DNA of 64,000 nt from Arenibacter sp040216555. GTDB taxonomy: Bacteria > Bacteroidota > Bacteroidia > Flavobacteriales > Flavobacteriaceae. The notes under the pieces are model-generated. The model saw only the letters and a program-made list of their open reading frames with translations, did no database searches and had not been told where the DNA came from. Position 1 is the stretch's first letter, and each line of letters begins with the position of its first letter. Below, in pieces: positions 7,179 through 15,661 of the stretch. A program made the translations under genes and the position numbers. The stretch is from assembly GCA_040216555.1 (NCBI GenBank), contig JAVJOW010000032.1:62001-126000 (forward strand), read 5' to 3'.

Positions 7179-10151
7179 TTAAAGTCCAATTGACAAGTGA
7201 AACATAAATCGTTTGGACGATGGAAATGGTGCTACTTCAATTCCTATCCCTGCAGCAGTCGATCCAAAATTGGAAACTTCTGGATCATAGCTATTATAAT
7301 CAAAAATATTGATGATATTGTGTCCGGAAAGTCCAACTTTTACATTTGAAATATTGCCCTTAAATAGCTTTTGGAGCGTGTTTTCCGGAAGGTTATAGTA
7401 CAAACCTATCTCCCTTAGTTTTAAATAAGATGCATCTTCAACAAAAGGATCGGCAAAACCCGCGCCGAAGGCACTTTTTCTATAGTCTCCATTGTTCAAG
7501 GTGCCCGATGGGTCCAAATTCATCTTATCGTAATCGGCACTAGTGTTACCAAAATCCGAGAGCAGCCTACTAAGGTTTACATTATCTCCCCCCTTCTTCC
7601 AATGCCAAAAAAATGACAACGTAAAATCTTTGTACTTGAAATTATTATTAAAGGACATTTGAAAATCGGGCTCGGCATCTCCCAATGCCACAACATTACC
7701 ATTTTCGTCATTCCCCACAATCTGGGTGGCACTTTTACCTTCTTCTATCCTAAATGTTCCTAAACCGGTACCAAAACCTTGGGTATCAAAAGAAGCAACA
7801 GTTAATTTCGTTATTTCCGATCTATTTCTAAACCAAATTATACCAGAATCCCAAGAAAAATTTTCGGTATCAAAAGCGTTGACATTTAAACCTATTTCAG
7901 CTCCTTTATTTTCCAGGGCTCCGGCATTGGCCCAACGAAAAGAGTGACCAGAGGAAGGTTCATTATCCGCTTGAAGTATTAGGTCTTCCACTTTTTTATT
8001 ATACCAAGTGAATTCCAAGGTTAGCTTGTTGTTGAAAAATCCCGCGTCCAAACCAATTTCAAACTCCTTTTGTCTTTCTGGTTGTATGGAGGGATCTCCA
8101 AGGGTTGAAGGGGTAATAATCCCAACATTACCACTTATTAAGGAGTTGATATAAGTAGTAAATAATGCCCCATTTGGAGCAAAATTACCCGCTTCACCGT
8201 AAGCCGCACGCAGCTTAAATTGATTCATAGCCTCAATATTCCAAAAATCAAAGTTGTGAATATTTGTTGCTACCGATGCTTTTGGATAGTAAAATAACTT
8301 ATTGGCATCACCATTGTTGGAAGATTTATCTCCCCTTACACCAAGTGTTCCAACAATTTTATCTTGGTAATTAACCTCTTCCTGAACGAAAAATCCAGCA
8401 TCTTCCTGCTCCAACCTAAATTGATCTACTTTAACATTGGCCGCCTGATCCACGTTTTGCTCCGAGGCTATTAAACCTGTTGAGGTTACCCTAACAGTAT
8501 TTTGGGAAAATTGTTCATTGGTGACACCGGCTTGTGTAGTAAAGCTAAGTTCATTATCTGTCCGGAAATTGTGTACCAAAAAACCTGAAAAGTTCGCATC
8601 GGTATTCTGGGTGGTACCATCAGAGGACAAACCGTCCACTCCCCCAACGGCTGGACTCATAAACTGCAATTCCCTTGGGAAGAAAACTGTGGTTTTTAAG
8701 GTATAGGTATCAACACCAGCCTTTAAAATCATTTTCAAACTTTGATTTTCAGTATTGAACAAATTAACATCCAAAGCCCCACCTGCAATTAAACGGCTTA
8801 CAGATTCATTATTTGTCATGACATCACGAGTATGGATTTGATTGGAAGAATTGGCAGGGTGGTCAGGATAATTACCATCCGCGTCTGGAAGCAAATAGTC
8901 CCAAGGTCTAGTAAACAAAAGAGAAACCCCTATGGTAGTATTGGAGTTGTCATTGTTAAAGAATCCTCTATCCGCACTGGACTTAAGATAATTTCCCGTC
9001 AAGGACAATTTAATATCGTCCGTTATCCTATGGTCAACATTTAACCTAAGCGATTGTTTGGAGGCTCCTGTCCTCTTAACAATTCCATCTTCCTCGTTAT
9101 TGGTAAAGCTCCCAAAAAATGAGGTTTTATCGGATCCACCTGAAATACTAAGGTTAGTATTCGTAATAAATCCTTTTTCCCCATATATCACCTTCTCATA
9201 ATCCCTTAATCTACCCGCAGATTCAGCGGCAGTATATAAGGCCCCTTCACCAAAAACACTCTCGGCCAAGTCGGCGGTCCAATTTCTTTGTCCTAGCAAG
9301 TTTACAGCCTCATTCCATCCCAAAGCCTGTGAAACATTAATTTTTGTTTTCCCAGCTTTCCCCTTCTTAGTAGTGATAATAATTACACCGGCAGCAGCCC
9401 TTGATCCGTAAATTGCGGAAGCAGAAGCACCTTTAAGTATCTCTATATTTTGAATGTCGTCTGGATTAATGTCTGCAATTCTGTTCGATGCATTATCCTG
9501 TGAATCGGTTGAGGAAGCCCCTCCACCGGCAGCATTGGAAATTTCGTTTAACCCTCCGGCATATACACTATTATTGTTCACATATACCCCATCTATAATA
9601 TACAGAGGTTGACCCTGTCCATTAATGGAAGTTACACCTCTTAATTTTACGGACATCCCGCCCCCAGGTGCTCCAGATGCTGCGGTAATTTGCGCACCTG
9701 CAAATTTCCCAGCCAAAGCACCATCCAAAGTTTGAGGCGGCGTCCTCCCTGTTAGCTCGTCAGCAGATACCGAAGCTACAGCGTTGGCCGCATTACTTCG
9801 TTTTACCGAGGTGGCCAAACCTGTCACCACAACTTCCTCCAGACCTGTTGCCGATTCATCCAAAGCAACATTTAAAGTACTTGGCCCGCTTACCTGCATT
9901 TCCTTTGAGGCATACCCCAAGGAGGAAAATACCAGGGTGGATGGAAAATTATCGACCGAAAGCTCGTAATTACCATCAAAATCAGTAGTAGTACCCGTTG
10001 AGGTACCTTTAATTACCACATTCACCCCAGGAAGTGGATCTCCCAGACCTGAGTCTGTTACCTTTCCTTTAACAACATCCTGAGCTAATAACAGCAAAGG
10101 CGCCATTAAGAAAAATAAGAACATGTTCTTCTTAAATAATTTCTGTTTCAT
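7179..10151 (-). CDS. SusC/RagA-family TonB-dependent outer membrane transporter
   Basis: A 990-residue outer membrane barrel that imports the ligand captured by the partner SusD. The signal peptide ends near LLLLAQD (about 24). A carboxypeptidase-regulatory-like domain follows (about 28-100; VKGKVTDSGLGDPLPGVNVV), then a TonB-box-like LEEVVVTG (about 103-110). The plug domain has the SusC signatures GGMSVKLRGVTSI, PLYIIDGVYV and ILKGASASAIYGSRAAAGVI. The remainder is a beta-barrel ending in an aromatic-rich strand (SSKRFMFHLSIGL). It is the first gene of the operon and divergent from aspS across 178 bp. No sigma or anti-sigma pair is adjacent, so the regulator is not evident. Confidence 0.96.
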   Translation of the reverse strand: MKQKLFKKNMFLFFLMAPLLLLAQDVVKGKVTDSGLGDPLPGVNVVIKGTSTGTTTDFDGNYELSVDNFPSTLVFSSLGYASKEMQVSGPSTLNVALDESATGLEEVVVTGLATSVKRSNAANAVASVSADELTGRTPPQTLDGALAGKFAGAQITAASGAPGGGMSVKLRGVTSINGQGQPLYIIDGVYVNNNSVYAGGLNEISNAAGGGASSTDSQDNASNRIADINPDDIQNIEILKGASASAIYGSRAAAGVIIITTKKGKAGKTKINVSQALGWNEAVNLLGQRNWTADLAESVFGEGALYTAAESAGRLRDYEKVIYGEKGFITNTNLSISGGSDKTSFFGSFTNNEEDGIVKRTGASKQSLRLNVDHRITDDIKLSLTGNYLKSSADRGFFNNDNSNTTIGVSLLFTRPWDYLLPDADGNYPDHPANSSNQIHTRDVMTNNESVSRLIAGGALDVNLFNTENQSLKMILKAGVDTYTLKTTVFFPRELQFMSPAVGGVDGLSSDGTTQNTDANFSGFLVHNFRTDNELSFTTQAGVTNEQFSQNTVRVTSTGLIASEQNVDQAANVKVDQFRLEQEDAGFFVQEEVNYQDKIVGTLGVRGDKSSNNGDANKLFYYPKASVATNIHNFDFWNIEAMNQFKLRAAYGEAGNFAPNGALFTTYINSLISGNVGIITPSTLGDPSIQPERQKEFEIGLDAGFFNNKLTLEFTWYNKKVEDLILQADNEPSSGHSFRWANAGALENKGAEIGLNVNAFDTENFSWDSGIIWFRNRSEITKLTVASFDTQGFGTGLGTFRIEEGKSATQIVGNDENGNVVALGDAEPDFQMSFNNNFKYKDFTLSFFWHWKKGGDNVNLSRLLSDFGNTSADYDKMNLDPSGTLNNGDYRKSAFGAGFADPFVEDASYLKLREIGLYYNLPENTLQKLFKGNISNVKVGLSGHNIINIFDYNSYDPEVSNFGSTAAGIGIEVAPFPSSKRFMFHLSIGL

Positions 10152-10298
10152 ATTAATAAGTTTCGTTAGAATTATATACTAAAATAAGTAAGTTTTGTTA
10201 ATATTATCTAAAAAAAATAAGAATTTGATAAAATTTTGTAATGCAAATTCGTAATATCTCAATTGCGGATATTTTTTTCAGCTTACCCTATTACTTCT

Positions 10299-10306
10299 TA
10301 CATTTG
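10299..10306 (+). promoter_or_regulatory. Candidate Bacteroidota -7 promoter element for aspS
   Basis: TACATTTG matches the TAnnTTTG consensus of the Bacteroidota primary sigma factor exactly and lies 23 bp before the aspS ATG. No strong TTTG -33 element is present at the usual distance; only a T-rich stretch at 10272-10278. Confidence 0.55.
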
Positions 10307-10329
10307 CCTTTTCTTAGATGATATAAAAG

Positions 10330-12078
10330 ATGTATAGAAGTCATAATTGCGGTGAATTGCGGGAAACCCATCAAAAGACACAAGTAACCTTGTCAGGATG
10401 GGTACAAACAGTTAGGGACAAAGGTTTTGTGGTATGGGCCGATCTTCGGGACCGATATGGAATTACCCAACTCATTTTTGATGAGGAACGCTCCTCAAAA
10501 GAGATTATGGAAATTGCAAAATCCTTAGGTCGCGAGTTTGTGATACAGGTTAAAGGAACTGTAATTGAAAGGACTTCAAAAAATCCAAACATACCTACCG
10601 GAAATGTGGAAGTGCTGGTCTCAGAGATCAAAATACTAAACAAATCCTTGGTTCCTCCCTTTACCATTGAAGACCAGACCGATGGAGGTGAAGATATCCG
10701 CATGAAATTCCGATATCTGGATATTCGCAGAAATCCAGTAAAGAACAACCTCATTTTTAGGCACAAAGTAGCCATTGAGGTTAGAAAATATCTCTCCGAC
10801 CAAGGTTTTATTGAAGTGGAAACTCCCTATTTGATCAAATCTACCCCGGAGGGTGCCAGAGATTTTGTAGTTCCTAGCAGAATGAACGAAGGCCAGTTTT
10901 ATGCCTTGCCACAATCGCCTCAAACATTTAAGCAGTTATTGATGGTTGGGGGAATGGACAAGTATTTCCAGATCGTTAAATGCTTTAGGGACGAAGACCT
11001 CAGGGCGGACAGGCAACCGGAATTTACACAAATTGATTGTGAGATGGCCTTCGTGGAACAGGAAGATATTTTAAATGTATTTGAGGGACTAACCAGGCAT
11101 TTGTTACAGGAGATAAAAGGTGTCTCCATTGACACGTTCCCAAGAATGACTTATGATGAGGCCATGAAAAAATATGGCAACGATAAACCGGATATCCGTT
11201 TTGGAATGGAATTCGGAGAGCTTAATACCATGGCACAACATAAGGACTTTGGAATATTCAATGATGCCGAATTGGTAGTAGGTATTGCCGTCCCTGGGGG
11301 AGCGGCCTATACCAGAAAGGAAATTGACGCGCTGATAGACTGGGTACGTAGACCACAAATTGGCGCCAAAGGAATGGTCTATGCCAAATATAACGACGAC
11401 GGGTCCTTCAAATCTTCAGTAGACAAATTTTACGATCAGGAAGATCTAGCCAAATGGGCAGAAGCCACCGGTGCAAAGGCAGGGGACCTAATATGTGTAC
11501 TATCAGGAGACACCAATAAAACAAGGACACAGCTAAGTACACTTAGAATGGAAATTGCCCAACGCTTAGGATTACGTAAAAAGGATGAGTTTGCTCCCCT
11601 TTGGGTAATAGATTTTCCATTATTGGAACTGGACGAGGAGACTGGCCATTATCATGCCATGCACCATCCGTTTACCTCGCCTAAACCGGGACAATTGGAA
11701 TTGTTGGACACTGACCCGGGAGCTGTAAAGGCCAATGCCTATGATCTGGTGTTGAATGGCAATGAAATTGGAGGCGGATCCATCCGTATTCACGATAAGC
11801 AAATGCAGTCAACAATGTTTAGACATCTTGGTTTTAGCCCTGAAGAAGCCAAGGCGCAATTTGGATTTTTAATGGATGCCTTTCAATATGGGGCACCTCC
11901 ACATGGAGGTCTTGCATTTGGATTGGATAGGTTGGTGGCCATTTTGGGCGGCCAGGAAACAATACGGGACTTTATTGCTTTCCCAAAAAATAATAGTGGC
12001 CGCGATGTCATGATCGATGCCCCTGCCACAATAGATGATGCTCAGTTAAAGGAACTTCATCTAAAATTGGATTTATAA
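10330..12078 (+). CDS. aspS: Aspartyl-tRNA synthetase
   Basis: A 582-residue class II aminoacyl-tRNA synthetase that charges tRNA-Asp in the cytoplasm. The N-terminal OB-fold anticodon-binding domain (about 1-110) carries GWVQTVRDKGFVVWADLRDR. The catalytic core contains motif 1 (GFIEVETPYLIKSTPEGARD), motif 2 (KCFRDEDLRADRQPEFTQID) and motif 3 (GGLAFGLDRLVAIL near 536). The bacterial GAD insert lies between motifs 2 and 3, and the length is normal for the bacterial type. It is followed by its own terminator and then the ClC channel gene. The assignment is secure; whether the enzyme is discriminating or non-discriminating was not determined. Confidence 0.98.
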   Translation: MYRSHNCGELRETHQKTQVTLSGWVQTVRDKGFVVWADLRDRYGITQLIFDEERSSKEIMEIAKSLGREFVIQVKGTVIERTSKNPNIPTGNVEVLVSEIKILNKSLVPPFTIEDQTDGGEDIRMKFRYLDIRRNPVKNNLIFRHKVAIEVRKYLSDQGFIEVETPYLIKSTPEGARDFVVPSRMNEGQFYALPQSPQTFKQLLMVGGMDKYFQIVKCFRDEDLRADRQPEFTQIDCEMAFVEQEDILNVFEGLTRHLLQEIKGVSIDTFPRMTYDEAMKKYGNDKPDIRFGMEFGELNTMAQHKDFGIFNDAELVVGIAVPGGAAYTRKEIDALIDWVRRPQIGAKGMVYAKYNDDGSFKSSVDKFYDQEDLAKWAEATGAKAGDLICVLSGDTNKTRTQLSTLRMEIAQRLGLRKKDEFAPLWVIDFPLLELDEETGHYHAMHHPFTSPKPGQLELLDTDPGAVKANAYDLVLNGNEIGGGSIRIHDKQMQSTMFRHLGFSPEEAKAQFGFLMDAFQYGAPPHGGLAFGLDRLVAILGGQETIRDFIAFPKNNSGRDVMIDAPATIDDAQLKELHLKLDL

Positions 12079-12088
12079 TCATATCTTT

Positions 12089-12125
12089 AAAATCCTGCTA
12101 CCTTATTAGTTAGCAGGATTTTTTT
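12089..12125 (+). terminator. Rho-independent terminator between aspS and the ClC gene
   Basis: A stem AAATCCTGCTA / TAGCAGGATTT with a 10-nt loop and a run of T. It begins about 10 bp after the aspS stop and ends just before the next start codon at 12133. Confidence 0.88.
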
Positions 12126-12132
12126 CAAAATC

Positions 12133-13926
12133 ATGGCAGCACTAAAAAAATCTTGGCTTACCAACTTTTTGGTTTGGCGCGCTAAACATATTTCCCAAAC
12201 ACAATTTATTTACCTGCTAAGTATTCTGGTAGGTTTTACTTCGGGGATCGGTGCGGTTATCCTTAAAAATCTAACACATTTCTTTCAACATTTATTGGAA
12301 GGCAATTTAGTAAGGTATTATCATAACGCTTTTTATTTTGTTTTTCCGATAATTGGGCTAACCATCGTTTATCTGATTATAAAATATGTGATCCGGAACA
12401 AGGTGAGCCATGGTATCCCATCTACCCTTTTCGCGATTTCCAAAAAAAAGGGAATTATGCGAAAATATCAAATGTTCGGATCCATTCTTACTGCCCCGAT
12501 TACGGTCGGTTTTGGGGGTTCGGTCGGATTGGAGGGGCCTACTGTGGCCACTGGGGCAGCAATTAGCTCCAATATTTCAAGAATGTTCCATGTAAACCAG
12601 ACCACAAGAAACTTGCTTATTGGATGTGCCGCCGCTGGAGCCATGTCCTCCATATTTAAAGCCCCTATTGCGGCCATTATTTTTGCCATTGAAGTATTTA
12701 GCCTGGACCTTACCATCGCCTCCATGTTGCCCTTGCTATTAGCATCACTTTCAGGAATCATTACTTCTTACTTTTTCTTTGGGAACGATGTACTTTTGCC
12801 TTTTAAAATCGAAGATGAATTTATTATATCCGACGTTCCCTTCTTCATTATATTGGGGTTATTTGCCGGATTAACCTCGATCTATTTTACTGAAGTATAT
12901 GAGCGGGTCCAAAAATTATTCGATAAAATAGATTCCCCCATAAAAAGGTTACTCTATGGGGGAATCGCCATAGGAATATTGGTTTATTTGGTCCCTCCTT
13001 TATATGGGGAAGGTTTTGATGTTATCAACAACCTCATCCTAGGAAATCCTGAAAAGGTTTTGGAAAATAATATTTTCCATTTGGACCTAACAAATGTATG
13101 GTTGGTAATTGGACTGTTGGCCGGATTGGTTTTTTTCAAGATAATTGCATGTGCCCTAACCTTTGGAGCCGGGGGCGTGGGGGGTATCTTTGCCCCAACA
13201 TTATTTATGGGAAGTATCATGGGTAATTGCATTGCCAAAGCAATTAACAGTTTTGGAATCTTCCCAAACCAAATTTCTGAAAGTAATTTTACACTTGTGG
13301 GCATGGCCGGCCTTATGGCCGGGGTACTCCACGCCCCTCTTACAGCAATATTCCTTATAGCCGAGGTTACTGGGGGATATGAATTGTTCATCCCGCTAAT
13401 GATAACCTCTACAATCTCCTTTTCTATAACCAAATACGTACACCCACATTCCGTATACAATATGGAATTGGGAAGAAAAGGCGAATTGATTACACATGAT
13501 AAGGACCATGCAGTTCTAACTCTGATGGATATAGACAAGGTTATTGAAGATAATTTTGTGCCCATTTATCCTGAGATGAATCTAGGAGATATTGTACACC
13601 ATGCGGTGGTGAAATCCAATAGAAATATATTTCCTGTAATTGACAAGGAGGACAATACATTATTGGGGATTATTTTGCTGGATGACATACGCCCCATTAT
13701 GTTCGATCAGAAATTGTACAAGGAAGTTATGGCGGGCGACATCATGAATACCCCTCCGGATATTATTGAATTGGACAAAGATAAAATGACGGACATTATG
13801 GAGAAATTTCAAAATAGCGGTGCTTGGAACCTACCCGTTATCAAAGATGAAAAATACATAGGTTTTATCTCCAAATCCAAACTTTTGACCGCTTACAGAA
13901 GAAAATTAATAAATTTAACCTCCTAA
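12133..13926 (+). CDS. ClC-family chloride channel or Cl-/H+ antiporter with C-terminal CBS pair
   Basis: A 597-residue membrane protein. ClC selectivity-filter motifs are visible: SHGIPS (about 94), GGSVGLEGPTVATGA (about 126-140, keeping the gating glutamate in GLEGP) and GAGGVGGIFAPTLFMG (about 345-360, the GxFxP motif). About ten hydrophobic segments span residues 20-440. The cytoplasmic tail (about 450-590) holds two CBS domains, seen at IYPEMNLGDIVHHAVVKS and MAGDIMNTPPDIIELDKDKM, which in this family bind nucleotides and regulate transport. Retention of the external glutamate is compatible with either antiport or channel activity. The next gene, a small membrane protein, is 14 bp downstream and probably cotranscribed. 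Confidence 0.94.
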   Translation: MAALKKSWLTNFLVWRAKHISQTQFIYLLSILVGFTSGIGAVILKNLTHFFQHLLEGNLVRYYHNAFYFVFPIIGLTIVYLIIKYVIRNKVSHGIPSTLFAISKKKGIMRKYQMFGSILTAPITVGFGGSVGLEGPTVATGAAISSNISRMFHVNQTTRNLLIGCAAAGAMSSIFKAPIAAIIFAIEVFSLDLTIASMLPLLLASLSGIITSYFFFGNDVLLPFKIEDEFIISDVPFFIILGLFAGLTSIYFTEVYERVQKLFDKIDSPIKRLLYGGIAIGILVYLVPPLYGEGFDVINNLILGNPEKVLENNIFHLDLTNVWLVIGLLAGLVFFKIIACALTFGAGGVGGIFAPTLFMGSIMGNCIAKAINSFGIFPNQISESNFTLVGMAGLMAGVLHAPLTAIFLIAEVTGGYELFIPLMITSTISFSITKYVHPHSVYNMELGRKGELITHDKDHAVLTLMDIDKVIEDNFVPIYPEMNLGDIVHHAVVKSNRNIFPVIDKEDNTLLGIILLDDIRPIMFDQKLYKEVMAGDIMNTPPDIIELDKDKMTDIMEKFQNSGAWNLPVIKDEKYIGFISKSKLLTAYRRKLINLTS

Positions 13927-13940
13927 AACCCAACTTAGGG

Positions 13941-14192
13941 ATGAAGTATATTATTTCTTTAATTCTCTTGGCTTCTTTTGCTTCTATCATTTATGGCTTT
14001 AGCATTAATGAGGAAAATTTGGCCTTATCCAATAAATGCATCGGTTTTGGTACGGTCGGCATATTTTTAGTAGCTATGCCCCTCTTTCTTATTACTGTTA
14101 GTAAAGGCAAAAATATGAAGGATTATATGCTCACTGAGGAAAACATCAGGAAAATGCAGGGAAAGGAAAAGGAAACCACTGACAAGCAGTGA
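13941..14192 (+). CDS. Small two-helix membrane protein, unknown function
   Basis: 83 residues with two hydrophobic helices (about 3-20 and 34-54) and a charged, lysine-rich C-terminal tail (KDYMLTEENIRKMQGKEKE). I do not recognise a family. It follows the ClC gene by 14 bp and so may be cotranscribed with it. The charged tail suggests a cytoplasmic end. Confidence 0.7.
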   Translation: MKYIISLILLASFASIIYGFSINEENLALSNKCIGFGTVGIFLVAMPLFLITVSKGKNMKDYMLTEENIRKMQGKEKETTDKQ

Positions 14193-14283
14193 TTTTGATA
14201 TTTTTTTAAATTGATATTATCCAATTTTAACCAAAAAAACATAAATTAGTAATCTAAACGATTATTATTTTAATTTCATTGGA

Positions 14284-14478
14284 ATGACTGGAACTGTAAA
14301 ATTTTTTAATGAATCCAAGGGATATGGCTTCATTACCAACGATGACACGGGTAAGGACATTTTTGTTCATGCTACTGCATTAAACGGAACTGAACTTAAC
14401 GAAGGAGACAAAGTAGAATACCAGGAAGAAGAAGGGCGCAAGGGAATAGTTGCTGCAAAAGTGCAGGTGATTGGCTAA
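14284..14478 (+). CDS. cspA: Cold-shock domain protein
   Basis: A 64-residue single cold-shock domain that binds single-stranded nucleic acid. It has both RNP motifs, KGYGFITND (RNP1) and DIFVHATAL (RNP2), and the usual opening TGTVKFFNESKGYGFI. Length is typical of CspA-like chaperones (65-70). It is monocistronic, with a 91-bp AT-rich leader region and a terminator downstream. The leader may be structured as in other csp genes, but no clear motif was seen. The symbol is used generically. Confidence 0.95.
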   Translation: MTGTVKFFNESKGYGFITNDDTGKDIFVHATALNGTELNEGDKVEYQEEEGRKGIVAAKVQVIG

Positions 14479-14503
14479 TACTATTTTATTTTGAAAAAGT
14501 TGT

Positions 14504-14537
14504 AAACCCTTGGTATCCGCTAGGGGTTTTTGTTTTT
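14504..14537 (+). terminator. Probable terminator after the cold-shock gene
   Basis: An imperfect stem AAACCC / GGGTTT around a 14-nt loop, followed by TTTTTGTTTTT, 26 bp after the stop. Weaker than the other terminators in the window. Confidence 0.6.
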
Positions 14538-14559
14538 AACCAACCTATCATTTGCTTGG

Positions 14560-14979
14560 TTATCTTACCAATACCATTGCAAAACCATCGGCTCCACTAC
14601 CCATGGAAGTTTTATTTTGGTCCAGGACCAATTGTGATTTGTCAACCACTATGCCACCAATCTCCTTGTCGTTTATCTGCAAATAATATTGGTCTTTCTC
14701 CTGTAGGATAGAATAAGTATAGGTACCTGTTGGCAAGCCATTATAAATTGCGTTGGACCCGTCATTGTTGGCAACGATCAATGTCTCATCCTTGGTGTCG
14801 AATTTCCAAACAATTTTCCCCTTTTCAAAATCTACATCAATCCCTGCGAATCCCCCACTAATATTGATGAGGCTCCAGGTTCCACTAACCATATCGTTCT
14901 TTTCATGAGTATTGTCCGTGGAACATCCATTAAATACAAAAATCAGAGCCAAGAAGAGCATTAATCCACATACTTTCAT
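14560..14979 (-). CDS. Lipocalin-like small lipoprotein, unknown function
   Basis: I start it at the ATG at 14979 (139 residues), because the longer frame begins with a TTG upstream of the signal peptide. The signal is MKVCGLMLFLALIFVFNGC, with the lipobox at FNGC. The mature part reads SGTWSLINISGG, then alternating strands (KIVWKFD, GTYTYSILQEKDQYYLQI, QLVLDQ). This resembles the small lipocalin-like or META-like beta-barrel lipoproteins common in Flavobacteria. It is a single gene, convergent with the cold-shock gene. Ligand and role are unknown. Confidence 0.75.
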   Translation of the reverse strand: MKVCGLMLFLALIFVFNGCSTDNTHEKNDMVSGTWSLINISGGFAGIDVDFEKGKIVWKFDTKDETLIVANNDGSNAIYNGLPTGTYTYSILQEKDQYYLQINDKEIGGIVVDKSQLVLDQNKTSMGSGADGFAMVLVR

Positions 14980-15061
14980 ATTAACAAAAATTGTTGAACT
15001 AAAAAATAGATGCAAAAGCCATCAATAAGTTGCGTATTTTGAAAATGCAAACGGTCGCTTT

Positions 15062-15511
15062 CTAATTTAAATTGCGCTTCTGAATAAAAAATCGTTTCAA
15101 AATGTCAGATGCTTCCTCTTCCAAAACCCCGGTCACCAATTCGGTCTTGGGATGTATTTTGGTTCCCATGGCCACAAAGCCCCTATCCAAGTCCTTTGCC
15201 GCATAGACAATTTTGGAAATTTGACTCCAATACAGGGCACCTGCACACATTTGACAGGGTTCCAGGGTTACATATAGAGTGCAATTGTGAAGGTATTTCC
15301 CCCCCAAAAAATTGGCTGCTGCAGTTATGGCCTGCATCTCTGCATGTGCCGTAACATCATTCAAACGCTCGGTTAAATTATGTGCCCTGGCAATAATCCT
15401 GTTCTCAACGACGATAACGGCCCCAACAGGTACCTCTCCTATTTCAAAAGCGGCTTCTGCCTCCTGTAAGGCCTTTTTCATAAAATAGTTGTCATCAAAC
15501 GGGTTTATCAT
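15062..15511 (-). CDS. tadA: tRNA-specific adenosine deaminase
   Basis: A 149-residue zinc deaminase that converts A34 to inosine in tRNA-Arg(ACG). The zinc-site motifs are AHAEMQAI (His and catalytic Glu) and PCQMCAGAL (two Cys), with the TadA-type AGALYWSQISKIVYAA following. The ATG at 15511 (MINPFDDNYFM) is preferred over an upstream TTG. Length is normal. The family also contains guanine deaminases, but the EPCQMCAGA sequence and length favour TadA. Confidence 0.92.
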   Translation of the reverse strand: MINPFDDNYFMKKALQEAEAAFEIGEVPVGAVIVVENRIIARAHNLTERLNDVTAHAEMQAITAAANFLGGKYLHNCTLYVTLEPCQMCAGALYWSQISKIVYAAKDLDRGFVAMGTKIHPKTELVTGVLEEEASDILKRFFIQKRNLN

Positions 15512-15638
15512 GCCTAACAATTAAGGCACAATAGTAAACAATATTGGCGAAGGTTCAAAAAAAATACCATTTGTTTAAAATATCCTGAAAACTGCCAAAC
15601 CAACACTAAAAAACATGCCATTCAATGTTTAAATACAT

Positions 15639-15646
15639 TAGTTTTG
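15639..15646 (+). promoter_or_regulatory. Candidate -7 promoter element for dxs
   Basis: TAGTTTTG is an exact TAnnTTTG match 16 bp before the ATG at 15662. It overlaps the alternative TTG start at 15644, which argues that translation begins at 15662. No clear -33 TTTG is seen. Confidence 0.5.
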
Positions 15647-15661
15647 CGTAACATTTTTAGT

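Noticed and set aside
10636..10923. Minus-strand ORFs inside aspS and other large genes
   Set aside because: They are antisense shadows of strongly conserved genes; no motif, signal or promoter supports them.
15644..15661. TTG start giving six more residues to Dxs
   Set aside because: It overlaps an exact TAnnTTTG promoter element; the ATG at 15662 is more likely.
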